Below are positions 1 through 12,556 of a stretch of 64,000 bases of DNA, one piece after another. Each line of letters opens with the position of its first letter. Position 1 is the stretch's first letter. A program made the position numbers and the translations under genes. Source of the stretch: Xiphydria camelus. Taxonomy: Eukaryota > Arthropoda > Insecta > Hymenoptera > Xiphydriidae. The notes beneath the pieces are model-generated. The model had not been told where the DNA came from. It saw only the letters and a list, made by a program, of their open reading frames with translations, and ran no database searches. The stretch is from NCBI GenBank assembly GCA_963678675.1, contig OY783199.1:3541501-3605500 (forward strand), written 5' to 3'.

Positions 1-473
1 GCGCTCCTTCAGAGTTTATTGTCGAGCAGGAAGAACCAGCTGAATTGAGCACATTTGAAATTCTAAAGAAGCTCGGCGTCAGGCTTTCAAGAAAATCTCT
101 TGGATACAATGAGAGTGTACGTTTATTCCTCTTAATGATAAAACTTAGGACGGATAGTAACGTTAACTGTAAACCTTGGAGCTGTTCTTCACGATTTCGC
201 AAAAGTATATAAGAATTTACGTTTCAGAGAATCGGAGAAAGTACGTATGATAAAGATATCAAGGATGCGGAGTACAACGAAGAGAGTAGTGAGGAATCAT
301 CGAGCACCACTAAATCTGACGAAGAAGAAGAGGAAGAAGAAGAAGAAGCAGAAAGAGTAGAAGAGAGGGAGTCAGTGTCGAATGTTGAAGAAGAAGAAGC
401 CGAGGGTAACATTGAAGAAGAGGTACAAGAATCTATTAATCTTTTTCAGGAACAAGATGAATCAATAAACTAA
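1..473 (+). CDS. 3' end of an unidentified gene with an acidic C-terminus (last two exons, partial)
   Basis: Two exons can be joined: 1-116 and 228-473. The donor is AGT|GTACGT at 116/117 and the acceptor TTTCAG at 221-227. The join is in phase 0 and reads through to TAA at 471-473. The visible 120 residues start APSEFIVEQEEP and include FEILKKLGVRLSRKSLG, then a tail rich in Glu and Ser with a run of Glu from a GAA/GAG repeat at about 318-350, ending FQEQDESIN. I do not recognise the family. The tail is disordered-looking and could suit a nuclear or chaperone-type protein, but that is only composition. The stop lies about 210 bp from the stop of the convergent NOP53 gene, so the two 3' UTRs probably meet or overlap. 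The 5' part lies outside the window. Confidence 0.75.
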
Positions 474-683
474 GAAATGTAAGCCTGCATAACAAATTTC
501 TCGCGCTAGAGTGTGTAGTTTCCTTTACTAATGCTTGTAATCTAAGATATTGTATATTTCTTTTGACAATAATTACATTATACGCATATATTTTTTAAAT
601 CGTAAGTTGGAATCACGATATTTCAATTGATAATTGTAAGTAAAATACATACATACGTACAAGTAATGTTTACGTACTTCAAG

Positions 684-2437
684 TTATTTAAAGGTACCTT
701 CCCAGCCCATCTTGTGATCGTCTCTTTCATATTTCTTGACCTTTGCTTTACTGCGTTTCCTGCAAAAATAGAAAATTTCCCATGTACGCGTATTGTAGAT
801 GCAGATAAATATAAATTGTGGTAAAGGAGGGCTACAGATAAGAACTTTAGCAGCTTCGAATATATGTAACGTTATCTATTGAAAAGTGAAAGTAATAATT
901 CCTGACTTTTCCAGGTTCTCTAGTCAAGTAAAGGCAGCACAAGGAAATTGGCGACATAATTATTACTGTTGTAAGTAAAGAGGACGAAGTACTTAAAATG
1001 TTTTGACAATTTCCGAGCTTTTCTGAATTCTCTAATCGCCAGATGCTAAGTATATAACACGTGAATACTCGCAGAAAAAATACTTACAACGCTAGGGTAC
1101 CAGGTGCGAGGATATTTCTTTGCTGCAAGGACTTAAAACGATCCTTTAGTAAATTCCCAATGGGTTCTGAACTCCTTAAATTACCAGCCAGCTCATTTCC
1201 CATTTGAAAGTCAGGATCCGCAGGTTCGAATTTAATTCTGCTTAAGGTCTTTGGCTCAGTTGATTTTATTTCTTTCAACTTAAGTCGTTTCGTTCGCAAC
1301 ATCTCTTCCTTTTTTTCCTTAGCTGCCATACGCTTGTTAAGGAACTTAAGCTTGTATATATCCGCGATTTTCTTCTTTTCCATTTTTTCCTTAGCCAGTT
1401 TACGCTTCAGCATTTTCTGCTCTTTCTGTTTGCGTCGTTTCACCAGTGTCTTCTTGGCGTTCTGTACTGGTAAATTGACCGCGACTGTGCCTGCGGATTC
1501 GTCATATTCGTCATCAGAAGAACGATCTTTATTCTCGTCTGTTTTCGAAGGCAAACCTTCGGATAGCTCTTGGATCATATTTTCATCCTTTTTTTTTGCG
1601 CTAACCTGAAAAGAAAAAGAATCAAATGTCATTTCTATAGGATACACTGTACCAGAAGCCAGAGAAAAGCTGAAGTACCTTTTGAAACATTTTCGTCGTC
1701 ACCCTATTTAAATGCGCTTCCTCTTTCATTAGTTTGACTTCTTTTTCCGCCACCGTAGCTAATAGTTCTTGATGATCCTTATAAGAAGGATTGTAAGAGG
1801 TTCCAGGATGTGGAGCTTCCACTGCAGGAATAACGGAAGGTTTTTTATGGAGCAAATTAGGAACCTTTTTTCGTTTGAATTCCGTGTGCGCCAATGCGTG
1901 TCTTAACGTATCAGGCGTGAGCCATTCACTCGTCAATGGTTTGATAGCTTCCTCTTTCCAAATATCAACGTTAAACTCCTCTTTGACGAGCCTAGCAGCT
2001 CTCTTCTTCTTCGCTAGCTCTCTATTCTTTGCAGCAAGCCTCTCTTTCAACTTCAATTGGCCATTTAATTTTCTAGTCGCTTCGATGCGTCTTCTGATCG
2101 GATCTTTACGCTCCTCAGGAGTTCTCACTCGATTTCGCTTTGTTATAGGATCTAAAATTGCACTGTCGGGTTTCAAAATTGCAAAGCATCTCGGTTCCTT
2201 GTTCTTCAATGCGAGTCGACGTTCTCGCTTGTTAATGATCGCTGTGTTTGCGCTACTAGGTGCTGTATCTACAGCAAATAACTCTGAATCTGATCTCTTT
2301 GAAAAAGGAGTACCCAGCCTCTTCTCGAGTCTTTCATTCTCTAGAAACGCATCGACATCTCGCACGTCAACGTGCTTGCGCCACGATCTCTTCGTTTTCT
2401 TTGAAACTTTCGGTTTTTTGCTTCTCGTCTCTATCAT
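684..2437 (-). CDS. NOP53: NOP53 (PICT1/GLTSCR2) ribosome biogenesis protein, 3 exons, 450 aa
   Basis: Exons, in order of transcription: 2437-1679, 1605-1088 and 759-684. The joins are AAG|GTACTT to CAG|GTTAGC (phase 0) and AGCGTT|GTAAGT to GCAG|GAAACG (phase 2), giving 450 codons plus TAA. NOP53 is a nucleolar 60S assembly factor that recruits the Mtr4/exosome machinery for pre-rRNA processing. Seen here: a basic N-terminus; LFAVDTAP at residues 53-60, which fits the arch-interaction motif (LFxVD type) known in Nop53; PGTSYNPSYKDHQELL, a family hallmark; long Lys/Arg-rich helices; and a C-terminus with LLKDRFKSLQQRNILAPGT followed by LKRSKAKVKKYERDDHK from the last 25-codon exon. I chose the Met at 2437 (MIETRSKK). 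An in-frame Met 17 codons upstream would add a hydrophobic, atypical leader. Length is near the human protein (about 478 aa). Confidence 0.93.
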
Positions 2438-3226
2438 TTTTAATATTATTAAATGAACTAAGAAACAATCACCCAAGCAGTTGCTCACGATTACTGTCTA
2501 TGTGCACCTGTTATTTTTTCCACATGGGAAATAAGGTTATGTTTGCCTCAGTACGAACACATGGGATGCGATCCAAAATCCCAGTGTAGCCAACTATGCG
2601 CTGTCTCGGTGCAGTTATTTTTTTAGTTGCAACAGTTGCAACCATAGCGCTGCAACTGTTCGAGAGGATGAGTCGCGCGCATTCAAAACTCACGATACTT
2701 TTTACTCGCGTAAATTACGAACGATACGCAGAAAATCCTCCGTAAATTCGGTGCAGAGAGTACTAAAAACGGATCTTATCTTATTCCCCTTCGCGTCCAC
2801 CGTTTTTGCGCGTGTCCATGGAAATTCGTTCCATCGTTCTCGCGCGTCGATTTGCGTGACGACGGCTCGACATGTTAGCCACAACACGGGTGAAAAATCG
2901 CGGTGCCGAATGGCTGTCATGCGAGTCTTCTGACAGATGTACGTGATTAATTTGCTTTGTTAGTACACTTTCGCATTGTTTTCGCGAGTGTCATTCGGTG
3001 TGTTCATGACGTAGTAATATTATCGCGCGAGGGTACTCCGTATTTCACAGCAAATGCGTGAAACTTGCGGCGGCTAGATCTTCCAGACAACTCGGAAGAT
3101 TTCAGATTCGGCCAGCTGTCTTCACCACCACCAATACGAAACATCCGGGCACGGACGGCTAGTAGTGTAGTGGTGATTGAATAATAATACGGATAGTTTC
3201 TCAATAGAGTATAGGTGTTCGTGAAA
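2438..3226. promoter_or_regulatory. Divergent promoter region between NOP53 and Rab8
   Basis: This 789-bp gap separates two divergently transcribed genes, so it should hold both 5' UTRs and a shared or back-to-back promoter. It has CpG-rich stretches (for example 2800-2900 and 3030-3150), typical of insect housekeeping promoters without a clear TATA box. A short repeated TGCAAC/GTTGCA pattern lies at about 2627-2660. No open frame in it looks coding. Start sites cannot be placed from sequence alone. Confidence 0.5.
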
Positions 3227-6200
3227 ATGGCAAAGACCTATGACTATTTATTTAAGTTGTTGCTAATCGGGGACTCGGGCGTGGGCAAAACGTGTGTATT
3301 GTTTAGATTCTCCGAAGATGCGTTCAACACGACCTTCATTTCCACCATTGGTAAGTACTCTACTCCCATTATCAACGCATTATCCCGTGCCTGATTTTTC
3401 GACCGAAGGGACGTTTTGCGAAGACGTTGAGATCTTTTTTCGTACTTTATCTGCGCGTCGGAATGCTCCTTTCACGTCTATTTCCATCGTACAAGAGCTC
3501 GTTTGACAGGAGATAACGACTTCCTTGGAAATCGCATGTCCTCCTGAGAACTGTACCAGTCATTACTCGCTATCATTAGTTATCATGTAGCTCTAATAGG
3601 TCCCGACTTAACCTGCAAAAGTAGACTTGAATTAAGTCCGGGTTGGAGAGGATCGGAAATCGTATGACCGTATATTTTCTTCTATTACAGGAATCGACTT
3701 TAAGATTCGTACAATAGAGCTGGACGGCAAAAAAATTAAACTACAAATATGGTGAGAAACAGAATTTTCTCGCCCATAATTGCGCTGATCGATGCTAGAG
3801 CGAAATCGCGGTCGATCTTCTTTTTTTGGAGTCGTTTTGAATTAAGACATAACAATAAGGAATTATTATAGGGACACGGCGGGTCAGGAAAGGTTTCGAA
3901 CGATAACAACCGCTTATTATCGCGGAGCAATGGGCATAATGCTGGTATACGACGTCACCAACGAAAAGAGCTTCGAAAATATAAAAAATTGGATTCGCAA
4001 TATCGAAGAAAACGCTTCTGCCGATGTGGAGAAGATGCTTTTAGGCAACAAGTGCGAACTCACGGACAGGAGGCAAGTGTCGAAAGAGAGAGGTGAACAG
4101 TTAGCTGTCGAATATGGAATTAAATTTATGGAAACCTCGGCGAAGTCAAGCATCAATGTCGAGGAGGCCTTTTATACTTTGGCACGTGATATTAAGGCTA
4201 AGATGGAGAAGAAATTGGTAAGTTTTTGTTTCAATTTTATGTATCTTATCTTTGTGGGAAGGTTGCTTTAAATGTTCCGTATCACTTTAGTTTTTATTGT
4301 CATTCACACTCGTCGCCCTTATACATATATTAAAATCATTATTTATCCCAACAAAATGCAATTGCCTTCTTAGAAGATGTTATAAAATATTTACAACACC
4401 ATTTATCTGGATTGGGGATTGAAAATGCCATTTAATTACCCTTGGCGAATGTATATCGCAACTAGAAATGCACATGTGTATATTTAAAGTGACTTACGCG
4501 TTCATTGATAATTTTTAAAATTGTTTTCTAGCAGCATTTCACCATAGTTATGTATATTTAGAAAGCGCTTAGCATTTTCAATCTCTGTTAAATTATATAC
4601 AAATATGGCACATTGAATAACTATGATTTCTCTGTTCCCCATGTCTCTTTCTCTGTGTATGGTGCGGGTCTATCTTGACAGAAGGTAACTCTACTTCTAA
4701 ACTGTCTTCTAATTATTAACATTTTAACGATTTCCTGATAATTCAAAGGCGTTGTTAGGATTGTATTGTGTTTGAAGAACTCTTGAGCTATAGTAAAAGA
4801 ACTTTCTGTTGCTAAAAAAAGTCTATTTTAGAAGTAGTCCTGTTAATTGTGAGAGCGCGATACCTTTCAGCTTCTATGCTTTTGCCTTGATTTTTGTATA
4901 ATATGCGTAATTTTTTGTATGTAATTGTGGATACAACAATTTCAATATATTACACCAAATAAGTCTTCTAGTTCAAAAAAGCGCAACATATGTAAATCAA
5001 GAGAAATATGTCTTGCATTGAAAATACTAGGTGAAAGTATCTCTGATTTTCTTATAAAGTCAAATTATTAATAGTATACTCGCTTAAATATAATAATGAT
5101 TCAACTAGAAACATTATAAGTAAGATATACCAGCTTTTTCCTATCCTCCTAATTAATTGAAACATTTTTTTTTCTAATTGGTAGTGCGTATATCGACGTG
5201 CCCTAAAAGAAAGCACGTAACTCGGCGTTGCATTTCAAAAATACGTATCTCTCAATTATAACGGTTGAAAAATACGTTAGTCACGCCGAGATACGTGTTT
5301 TCTAACTGCAACGCCGAGTTACGTGATTTCTTTTTATAGGGAAATAGCCAGGTTTTCGAACGAGACGATTCAAATAATATACAGCATCGCCAAAAAATAC
5401 ACATTTTTTGTCATTTAACTACTGAAATATTGATTGCCTTTTGATATCTGCTATTTATTTACGTATTGACCATTGCGGTATTTTAACAGGCCAAGTATTA
5501 TCGAAACATGTTTATTCTATTGTTGATTTGATCTCTTGCACTGAAAATGATTTATAGAACTGAACAGGATTAACGGAAAACCATATACAATTTAGCGTAT
5601 ATACCAATGTATTCGTTTCTAATATGCAGGTTTTAGTTAATCCAATTTTTATAATCTCAAGTGGCGTCTTTAATTTCAGCGTGTCTACTAATTGGTTGCA
5701 CTATTAATTGTACGTTCACAATACATTAGTGATTTCCTGTTTTTCATTTTGTTCTAGCATGTAGCAAAATGATTCGCGAGACTTACGTTATACATCATTT
5801 ATTATTTCATACCTTACAGCTATTTAATTATCATCTTTTTAATTGATACCAACGTGTATAATTGTTTCAAATATGAAGTGATGAATGTTGATTGCAAATT
5901 TTCACGCCTCACATGTATGCTACATTAAATCGTCATTCCCCGTATATGCTTTTAAATACTCTTATCACGTTATACGACTAATGCTTTTCTCGTTTTAATT
6001 GCCATCATCAAGATACGTGACTAGTCTTGCATTGTACTAATCAGTACTTATTAATTGCTTACGTCGTCGCCCCGTGGTCCAACTTTTTACACCTAATTTT
6101 AACACTTACTACTGATCTGCCGCTTCTAGTTAAAACGTCCTGTCTACAAAAATCTGATTTTTAGTTTACTGTGTATGCTGTTATGGTTCTATACGATTTT

Positions 6201-7163
6201 TATCCGAGGTAGCAGCTACAATGTCATAACTGTGCTTTAACGCGGATAATTCGTTTGTTTATATATCGTGTAATTTGTGAAATAAGTGCAAGCATATTTT
6301 AACGTTTACTAATTGCATAAATTGGGATAGAATGAAGCTATTATACTCGAGTAAGCTACTAATCCGTTTTAGTCATGATCGTTTTATTTCCTGTGTACAT
6401 TTTACAGCTGAAAGTCGATGGAATACTTTTTTAATGATTACATTTCATTTTTGAAAAAAGTCTTATATTGGCATCAGCCAAAAATACATAGGTAAGGAGA
6501 TAAACGCGATTAAAGTTAAATGGAAGCCTCTGGATAGGACCCACAATAGTTTAAAAACAACAGTTGCGAATTTCTGATAATCCTAGAAAAATTTGCAAAT
6601 TGATATAGAAGAATTTTAAATGCAGATATAAACTTTTTCATCGCTGATGATAGCAGCAAAAGCCACAAATTCTATATACTTAATAAACAGCGATATTTAC
6701 TGTGCACAGCATGATAGCTAATCAAATTTTATGATTTAGATTAGATTCTGATTAGAATTGCTTGATGAAAGTGATCAAGGGAAAAATCAAATATGCAATT
6801 GAAAAATTCGGTAAAATTCAAGATTTTTAAAATTTAAGCTTTAGCAGTCATCACGTTCTAAGCTGAGACACTTTAGTTAGCAGTGGCAGTGATGTAATCA
6901 GTGAACTCTTACTCACAGCACACCCCGTATCTTCCTTCCCCAGTCGCCAGCCAATCTTCTCTGTCCATCGCCAGTGTTCCTTTTCCTTCGATGCTTATTT
7001 ATCGTACCGGAAGCAGCACATCCGCGGGGACATTTTGTGCATTCATTAATTTTTCTTTATACAGGAGGCGTCAAATCCGCCAAAAGGGGGTGGTCATCAA
7101 TTAAAAGCTATCGAACCGCAAAGGAAGCCGCCGAGTTGGCTCGCTCGCTGTTCCATACTCTGA
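3227..7163 (+). CDS. Rab8: Rab8 small GTPase, 4 exons, 209 aa
   Basis: Exons 3227-3350, 3691-3751, 3872-4217 and 7065-7163 join in frame (phases 1, 2, 0), each with GT donor and AG acceptor. Rab8 directs post-Golgi vesicles to the plasma membrane and cilia. Motifs: P-loop GDSGVGKT at residues 15-22; switch I Thr in FISTIGIDF; DTAGQE at 63-68; NKCE at 121-124 (G4; usual form NKxD); and TSAK (G5). Residues 1-177 match Rab8 more closely than its neighbour Rab10: [18 protein letters not shown] has the Rab8 form MAKTYDYLF, not Rab10's MAKKTYDLLF. The last exon encodes a variable tail with [12 protein letters not shown] is a CaaX-type prenylation signal, giving a membrane-anchored protein. Intron 3 is 2.85 kb and carries a fold-back element. 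The gene is divergent from NOP53. Confidence 0.97.
5201..5341. repeat. 141-bp fold-back (MITE-like) element in Rab8 intron 3
   Basis: The left end CCCTAAAAGAAAGCACGTAA is mirrored by the right end, reading inward, TTACGTGATTTCTTTTTATAGGG. The arms share CGTAACTCGGCGTTGCA and its complement, with about 60 bp between the well-paired parts. A second inner pair is ATACGTATCTC/GAGATACGT. It has no coding capacity. Non-autonomous DNA element is the simplest reading; flanking target duplication is not obvious. Confidence 0.75.
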
Positions 7164-8723
7164 CCCCTTCGATGTTCTCCAACCCCTTAATAAGGCCCAT
7201 CTGTCCACCATTATTATTATTATCTATTTACTTTCTTTTCGTCGGACTAAATTAATGTTCAACGAGGCTACACACATACTCGCCACTGGGCTCTGTGATT
7301 TTATTCTTTGATAACAAATCTTCATTATTTCGGGTGGTTTTTTTTTTATAAATTATATCGATGTCCAATATTTTCCTATCCAAGATAGCAGCAGGGAGAG
7401 ACAGGGAGAAGCGCAATCTGCGACGAGGTAAACGCGAAGTAAATGCGATTTGCAATTGGGAGTGAAACTTCGGGATAAAATGAGGCACCGCAGCGCGATG
7501 CAGATTTATACGAGAATAAAATATATAACGCTGCGCTCCAGCGTGAAAACAACACTGCTCTAATGATATTTGTTATTTACAGAGTCTGTGCCATTGTAAT
7601 TCTCCGATTTGTACTTGTAACGAAAATTTTACAGAAATGAAGATATCAGAAGTGAAACTCTTATACCCCTTTTATGTACGATTATTTATTGAATATTCGG
7701 TAGTACCGCTTGAACTGCTCTTGTCTGGATGTGTATGCGATAATTTGACGAGAATTGGGCACGTTTCTTCCTTCGTACTTTCCGTTTCGTACCACTGGCA
7801 AATGATATCTATACATTTGTTTTGCGGGGATAGATTTTTAGTGTTGATATATATATATATATGGCATAGATTTATTTTTCCCCCACAGATCAAACGAATC
7901 AGGGTGGTCACTGTGATCATGAGAATAAATATAATCCATGCTGCTTGCCGCACAGCGCTCACAAAATGCCTTTACTATGTTTTTCAACTTTAAAGCAAAG
8001 TAGTCGTATATCACGGTGTTTTCAACAAAAAGAGCCAATTTTACAGACGTGTTCAGATCGAAGATCCAGCGACTATTCTGGTTTACATTATCAACAATAC
8101 GAACTACGATAACAAATTGCCACGGAAGATCGCATGTAAAAATCTGATTTAATAATGTTAGGAAGTACCTCACAGAGACCACGATGTTCATTTTTTATAT
8201 TGTTGTTATTCAATAGCTTTTTCACGGAATTAACAAGATAATATAGTAAAGTATCTCAATGCATCGATTACGTATCAACTGAAAGTGATATAGACTGCGT
8301 ACGATGGGCGCCTTAAGCAATGATTGAACGAGAATCATGCGATGCGAATCAATCATTACTGTTTAATAGGGGAGAGTTTAACTCTGCTGACTCGAGCAAA
8401 TTTGGGTACGCGTCGGAAGCATTTTCTTTCACGCGAGGACCTTTGTATTAAGTGAAACGTAGAAGAGAATTTATGTACAGGGGACATGTAACGAATCTTT
8501 TTATTTGCTTGTTATCACGGCATGTGTGTCCTTACTGATTTTGCATTTTAATCTTTCGAACTTGTTTCGATTTAAACTTAAATATATATATACGAACGAC
8601 TATAATAATACATTTTATATTAATCCTACATGAGAGTGTGCGTTTGTTGACAGACTCCTTGTCTCCTTTTCCTACATTATGTTCGCGTTTATATGTGTGT
8701 TTTATTGAGAAACTTAGTATACT
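7164..8723. other. Convergent 3' UTRs and spacer between Rab8 and the coiled-coil gene
   Basis: The two genes meet tail to tail here. Candidate polyadenylation signals for Rab8 are AATAAA at 7515-7520 and 7924-7929. For the minus-strand gene, TTTATT at 8701-8706 (AATAAA on its own strand) lies about 20 bases past its stop. A (TA)n run sits at about 7847-7862. Open frames at 7637-8191 on both strands have no recognisable protein character. Confidence 0.55.
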
Positions 8724-10102
8724 CTAATTCGTCGTATTTGTAGATTTTAATTCGTCCAAGATAGCATTTAATTTGGCCTTGTATTCGTCTTCCTCTTCTG
8801 ACTCTAATTCAAATGCTTTCAATATACCTTCCAGCTGCAGGAAAACATTATTGTACGTGCTATATATGGTATATATTTTTTCAAGTTGCTCTTTGGTAAC
8901 ACTTCATCAGTAAATGACGAGGAGCCAACTAAAAGATCTCCCAGCTGAATATCAGTACGAAGTATCGAATCACTCTATAAACGTACCTTGGAATATAATT
9001 CTTCCTTATTTTGATCCTCAAACGGGTCGAGATTCTGTGCCGATGATGCGTTAGCAACTTTTGAAAGAGCGAGCAGCTCGCGTTGCAATTCTTGAGCTTT
9101 GAGTTTGTACTTCTGCTGTATCGCATAGGCGCACAACCCAGCCGCTTGCAAGCGTTTATTCATTTCAATCGTCGCTTTTACGGAAGCTTTCAAAGATTCG
9201 TGATCTTGCTGTAACTTTGTCACGTAGCTGGAATAAATTGCGAGTGATTCATTCGTTCTCCAAAGGCAAAGGGTAGAAATAGAGTGAAGGAGTATTCGTA
9301 TACCGAGTCACGGTGGCATTCAAATGATCTACTCTGCTCCTCAGATTTGCCAATGTCTCCTTCAGTGTACTATGCGATCTCTCTTTACTTGCATTATTGG
9401 CCTCTAATTCTTGGATTTTTAGTTTCAGTTCCATGTTCTCTAATTTCGTGTCCTTAGCCTGGACGATCAGAGAATTGTGCTCATTTAAGAGGGATTCGTA
9501 CTTGACGTTCCACTGAGATTGTTCGAACTGACTTTTTATTCTCTCTTCTTCCCAGCGACTAGTTACTTCGTCGGTTATTTCCAATCGTAAACGCATTTCG
9601 GCGGAATTTCTGCGCTCTTCCGCTAACTGCATTTCTAAATTGTACGTGGAGTAGCGAGCCTCTTGCAGTTCCCTTTGAGTGTTTTCCAAAGCATCCTGTG
9701 TTTTGTACGATCGTCTCGTTTATAAATTCGACTTGCTTGTATATTATTGTATTGACTAACTTGTTTTAAATTGAAAGTGTACGTTTGAAATAATTTTCTA
9801 AGTGAAACATGCTTTGTAAAAATGTGTTTCCAAAATTGGTATAATTATCAGTAAAGGTAAAGGTAAGTGAAGCAATGTAGACTAAACTGTATAGCTAAGA
9901 GAGTCAACGAAAATATGTTACATCGAGCAAATTGAATTTTCTATGTAATTGTATGTATAATGTGTGTTTGTATCTACAATTACATTATGTACAATTTTGT
10001 TAGTGTGCCTACCGTTTTCCATCCCAGTTCGTGGATTTTCTCTTGCAGTAGCAATTCTATATCCAAAATATCGGCACGAGTAAATTTCTTATTACTTTCC
10101 AT
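8724..10102 (-). CDS. Unidentified coiled-coil protein, 4 exons, 277 aa
   Basis: Exons, in order of transcription: 10102-10013, 9695-9304, 9227-8987 and 8834-8724. The joins are ACG|GTAGGC to CACAG|GATGCT (phase 0), ACTCG|GTATAC to CCAG|CTACGTG (phase 2) and AAG|GTACGT to TGCAG|CTGGAAG (phase 0), giving 277 codons plus TAG. The start MESNKKFTRADILDIELLLQ is the first Met in a fully open exon. From about residue 10 to 220 the protein is almost continuous amphipathic helix, rich in Glu, Arg, Leu and Gln with heptad-like spacing, so a long coiled coil is likely. Near the C-terminus are NLDPFEDQNKEELYSKLEG and an acidic ELESEEEDEYKAK stretch. I cannot name the family. It may be a CCDC-type cytoskeletal or ciliary protein, but that is a guess from shape only. 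Confidence 0.85.
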
Positions 10103-11190
10103 TATATTTTTCAATATTTTACGTTATCGTACGTTTAGTTTTAATTGGAAAAGATGATATTGGGAATTTGTATGAGCTGTATTTCTTTTTAATTAGATAC
10201 GTTAAAGACTTTTTAGTATAAATAATATAGCAATGAATTCTTAAGAAGTAGTAGCTGCCATGTTACCGCCAAAAAGGTTTGAAGTGTTCCAATCTCGATT
10301 CGCAAATCGTGCCATCTTAAAAGAGTGCCCAGAACTTTCTATTACACCTGCAAGCGAGTATCTGTTGTCGATAAAGAACTTGAATGATGGATGGGGTAGT
10401 TCAACTACCTACCTAGGTACATTCAACTAGTTCATCTCAATTTTGTTCAAAACCGTGAAGTATAACAAATTCGAAAGATTTGTTATCGGCAATTCAACAT
10501 CTACGTCCCATTTGGTTTTAATTCTGTATGTTTGGTACTTTCATTTACTTATATTGAAATACAGTATATATTTTATTATTTTGATACGTAACTACACCCT
10601 GTCAGAATCAAAACAGCACAGTTATATGAAAAATAAGAGAAGAGAGGTACAGTGGATCGAAGATTTTAGATTTTCGTGACCATTTTTATTTATGTTATGG
10701 ATATTGCTATTCTTGTTGTTAGCAATGTTTCCCAAACGTTGCTATCAGCTGGAAGTCTGGATTAACAATACTCCTATCATAAACATGCAGTAGAATTCTA
10801 ATGTTGTAGCACTTTCAGAATATGTGGTACCGACCACAATATTTTCAAGGGTGTATCGAAATAACTTTATTAAAATAATTGTTAAATTTTCACAAGACCT
10901 TTTGTATGCACAAACATTACTTAATTACAGTATTAATAAATTATCCTAGTAAAAAGTTTTTGAATTAAACATATATTGACAGTATCATACAATTTTCTGT
11001 ATACCCATTAATTATTACTTGTTGCATGTAACTTAAACAAAGTTCTATATTTTATTACTACTGCACATTCTAAGAGTAATCACATTAATTATTTTAGGTA
11101 TGAGAATGATATAAGGAGGAGAGGGGGATGGATAATTGAGGAATTTATTTACATATGTGTGAATATAAAATATTAAATTGTACTGAAGCA
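10103..11190. other. Promoter of the coiled-coil gene and 3' UTR of RPA12
   Basis: AT-rich spacer of about 1.1 kb between two minus-strand genes. The end near 10102 should hold the coiled-coil gene promoter; the end near 11190 the RPA12 3' UTR. The only long frame (10443-10679, +) has no recognisable domain. No repeats of note were seen. Confidence 0.45.
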
Positions 11191-12368
11191 TTATGAATTT
11201 TCCGTTTCTTTGAATCTGAAAAATACGAAAAATATATCTCTAGCATTTGCCTGTCCAGCAATACATTATGTTCTAAGTAGAACAATTCAGCCACTGGATA
11301 TGCATATTTGTTTCATAGTGGAAATTGATCTCGTTTTTCTTTGTTTATATGACAGATATCGCACAGGATTAAAAAAATTGCATAAAATCTCTTACCCGCA
11401 TTTTGTACATGTGTAGAAGACAGTTTGCCCCTCATCAGCCGATCTTAATTGAAGTGTCGCATAGGACATTTTGTCATTCTGACACTGTGGACACCGGCGA
11501 TTAACAATTGGACCACTTGCCTCATCTTCCTTCTCATTTGTCTGCTGTGGGGAATCGTAAACATTGACGTCGTTGAAGTGGATAACGTAGGACATTGCCA
11601 TATCACCGAAAGCTGAAATCAGTAAAGGCAGAGGCGTTAGAAAGTTTCAAAAAACCTAACTATTTCAATCATTTGTATAGCATAGCTATGTATATTGTGT
11701 AGGTATCTTTGTAGAACATGCTCAATAGGGGTGAGATACGAAAATATTTTTTCTTATAGAAAAACAGTTCATATCTAGCTGTGCTTATAAGTCATTCTTT
11801 CTATAATTATTAACAGATTAAAAATCGTGAATTCAAACGGAATAGAACAAGGAAGTGGTGGTGGTGCATGTTCTCATCAGTGCCGTACTTATATAATAAT
11901 GTTGTTACCTTATTACTTGTACTAAAAACTCAGTTTTTATATATATAGAACATAGAACACTATTAATTGATCATGCGCGAAAGTTTAAAAAAATCGTGCA
12001 AGTATGAAAAAAATACATTTCAAATTGTTTACAGAAAGCTGTGACGTTCATGTGTTCGACCAATCATAACGCATCTACAGCCGCATTTGAAATTAACCAC
12101 TTTAAATAACATTTTGACGTTAAATAACGCTGTTAAGAAATGAAAAAGCAATTTTCTACTGAATATCAATGAACATAGAACGTATTTACTTTGTTGGATA
12201 ACAATTTGTTGTGTGTCGTAGCAAAAACATACCTTCAGGACCCCAAATTTTCTTGCAGGAGTAGCAGGTTACATCGCCTTTTTCAGACAGGAGCGGTAAT
12301 ATTGACCCGCAATCGGCACAAAATCCGGGGTCTGTTTTAAAAGTAGCACTGTTTTTATCGGTCTCCAT
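11191..12368 (-). CDS. POLR1H: RNA polymerase I subunit RPA12 (POLR1H/ZNRD1), 3 exons, 125 aa
   Basis: Exons, in order of transcription: 12368-12233, 11612-11396 and 11215-11191. The joins are GAAG|GTATGT to TTTCAG|CTTTCG and TGCGG|GTAAGAG to TTTTCAG|ATTCAA, giving 125 codons plus TAA, the usual size (human 126). This subunit supports RNA cleavage, proofreading and termination by Pol I in the nucleolus. Seen here: an N-terminal zinc ribbon with C17xxC20 and C35xxC38 (FCADCGS, TCYSCKK), and a C-terminal TFIIS-like ribbon with C86xxC89 and C114xxC117 containing QLRSADEGQT at 100-109. That carries the acidic Asp-Glu hairpin which enters the polymerase active site. The terminal exon codes for only 8 residues (FKETENS follows the split Gly). 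Intron 1 is 620 bp. Confidence 0.95.
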
Positions 12369-12556
12369 ATCTCACTAATTAAAATGTTTACGAGTATCGA
12401 AGATGCACGTTTGCTCGCTAACCACGAGGCTACGGGACTTGCACCTCTGATGCTCACGGCCCTGTATGGATCTACTTTACCAAACGAACGATTGTGACGA
12501 AGTTCTGAGCATCGTTATGAGACGGTGCTCGTGTAGCGGAGCCGCTTTGTACTAAC
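12369..12556. promoter_or_regulatory. RPA12 promoter region
   Basis: Upstream of the RPA12 start codon. The adjoining DNA from 12557 is a duplicon that carries its own first-exon-like segment on the opposite strand, so this gap may be a bidirectional promoter. No TATA box was evident. Confidence 0.4.

Noticed and set aside
224..412. Serine-rich minus-strand frame of 62 codons
   Set aside because: It is the antisense of the Glu/Ser-rich last exon of the plus-strand gene, where GAA repeats read as TTC/TCT on the other strand.
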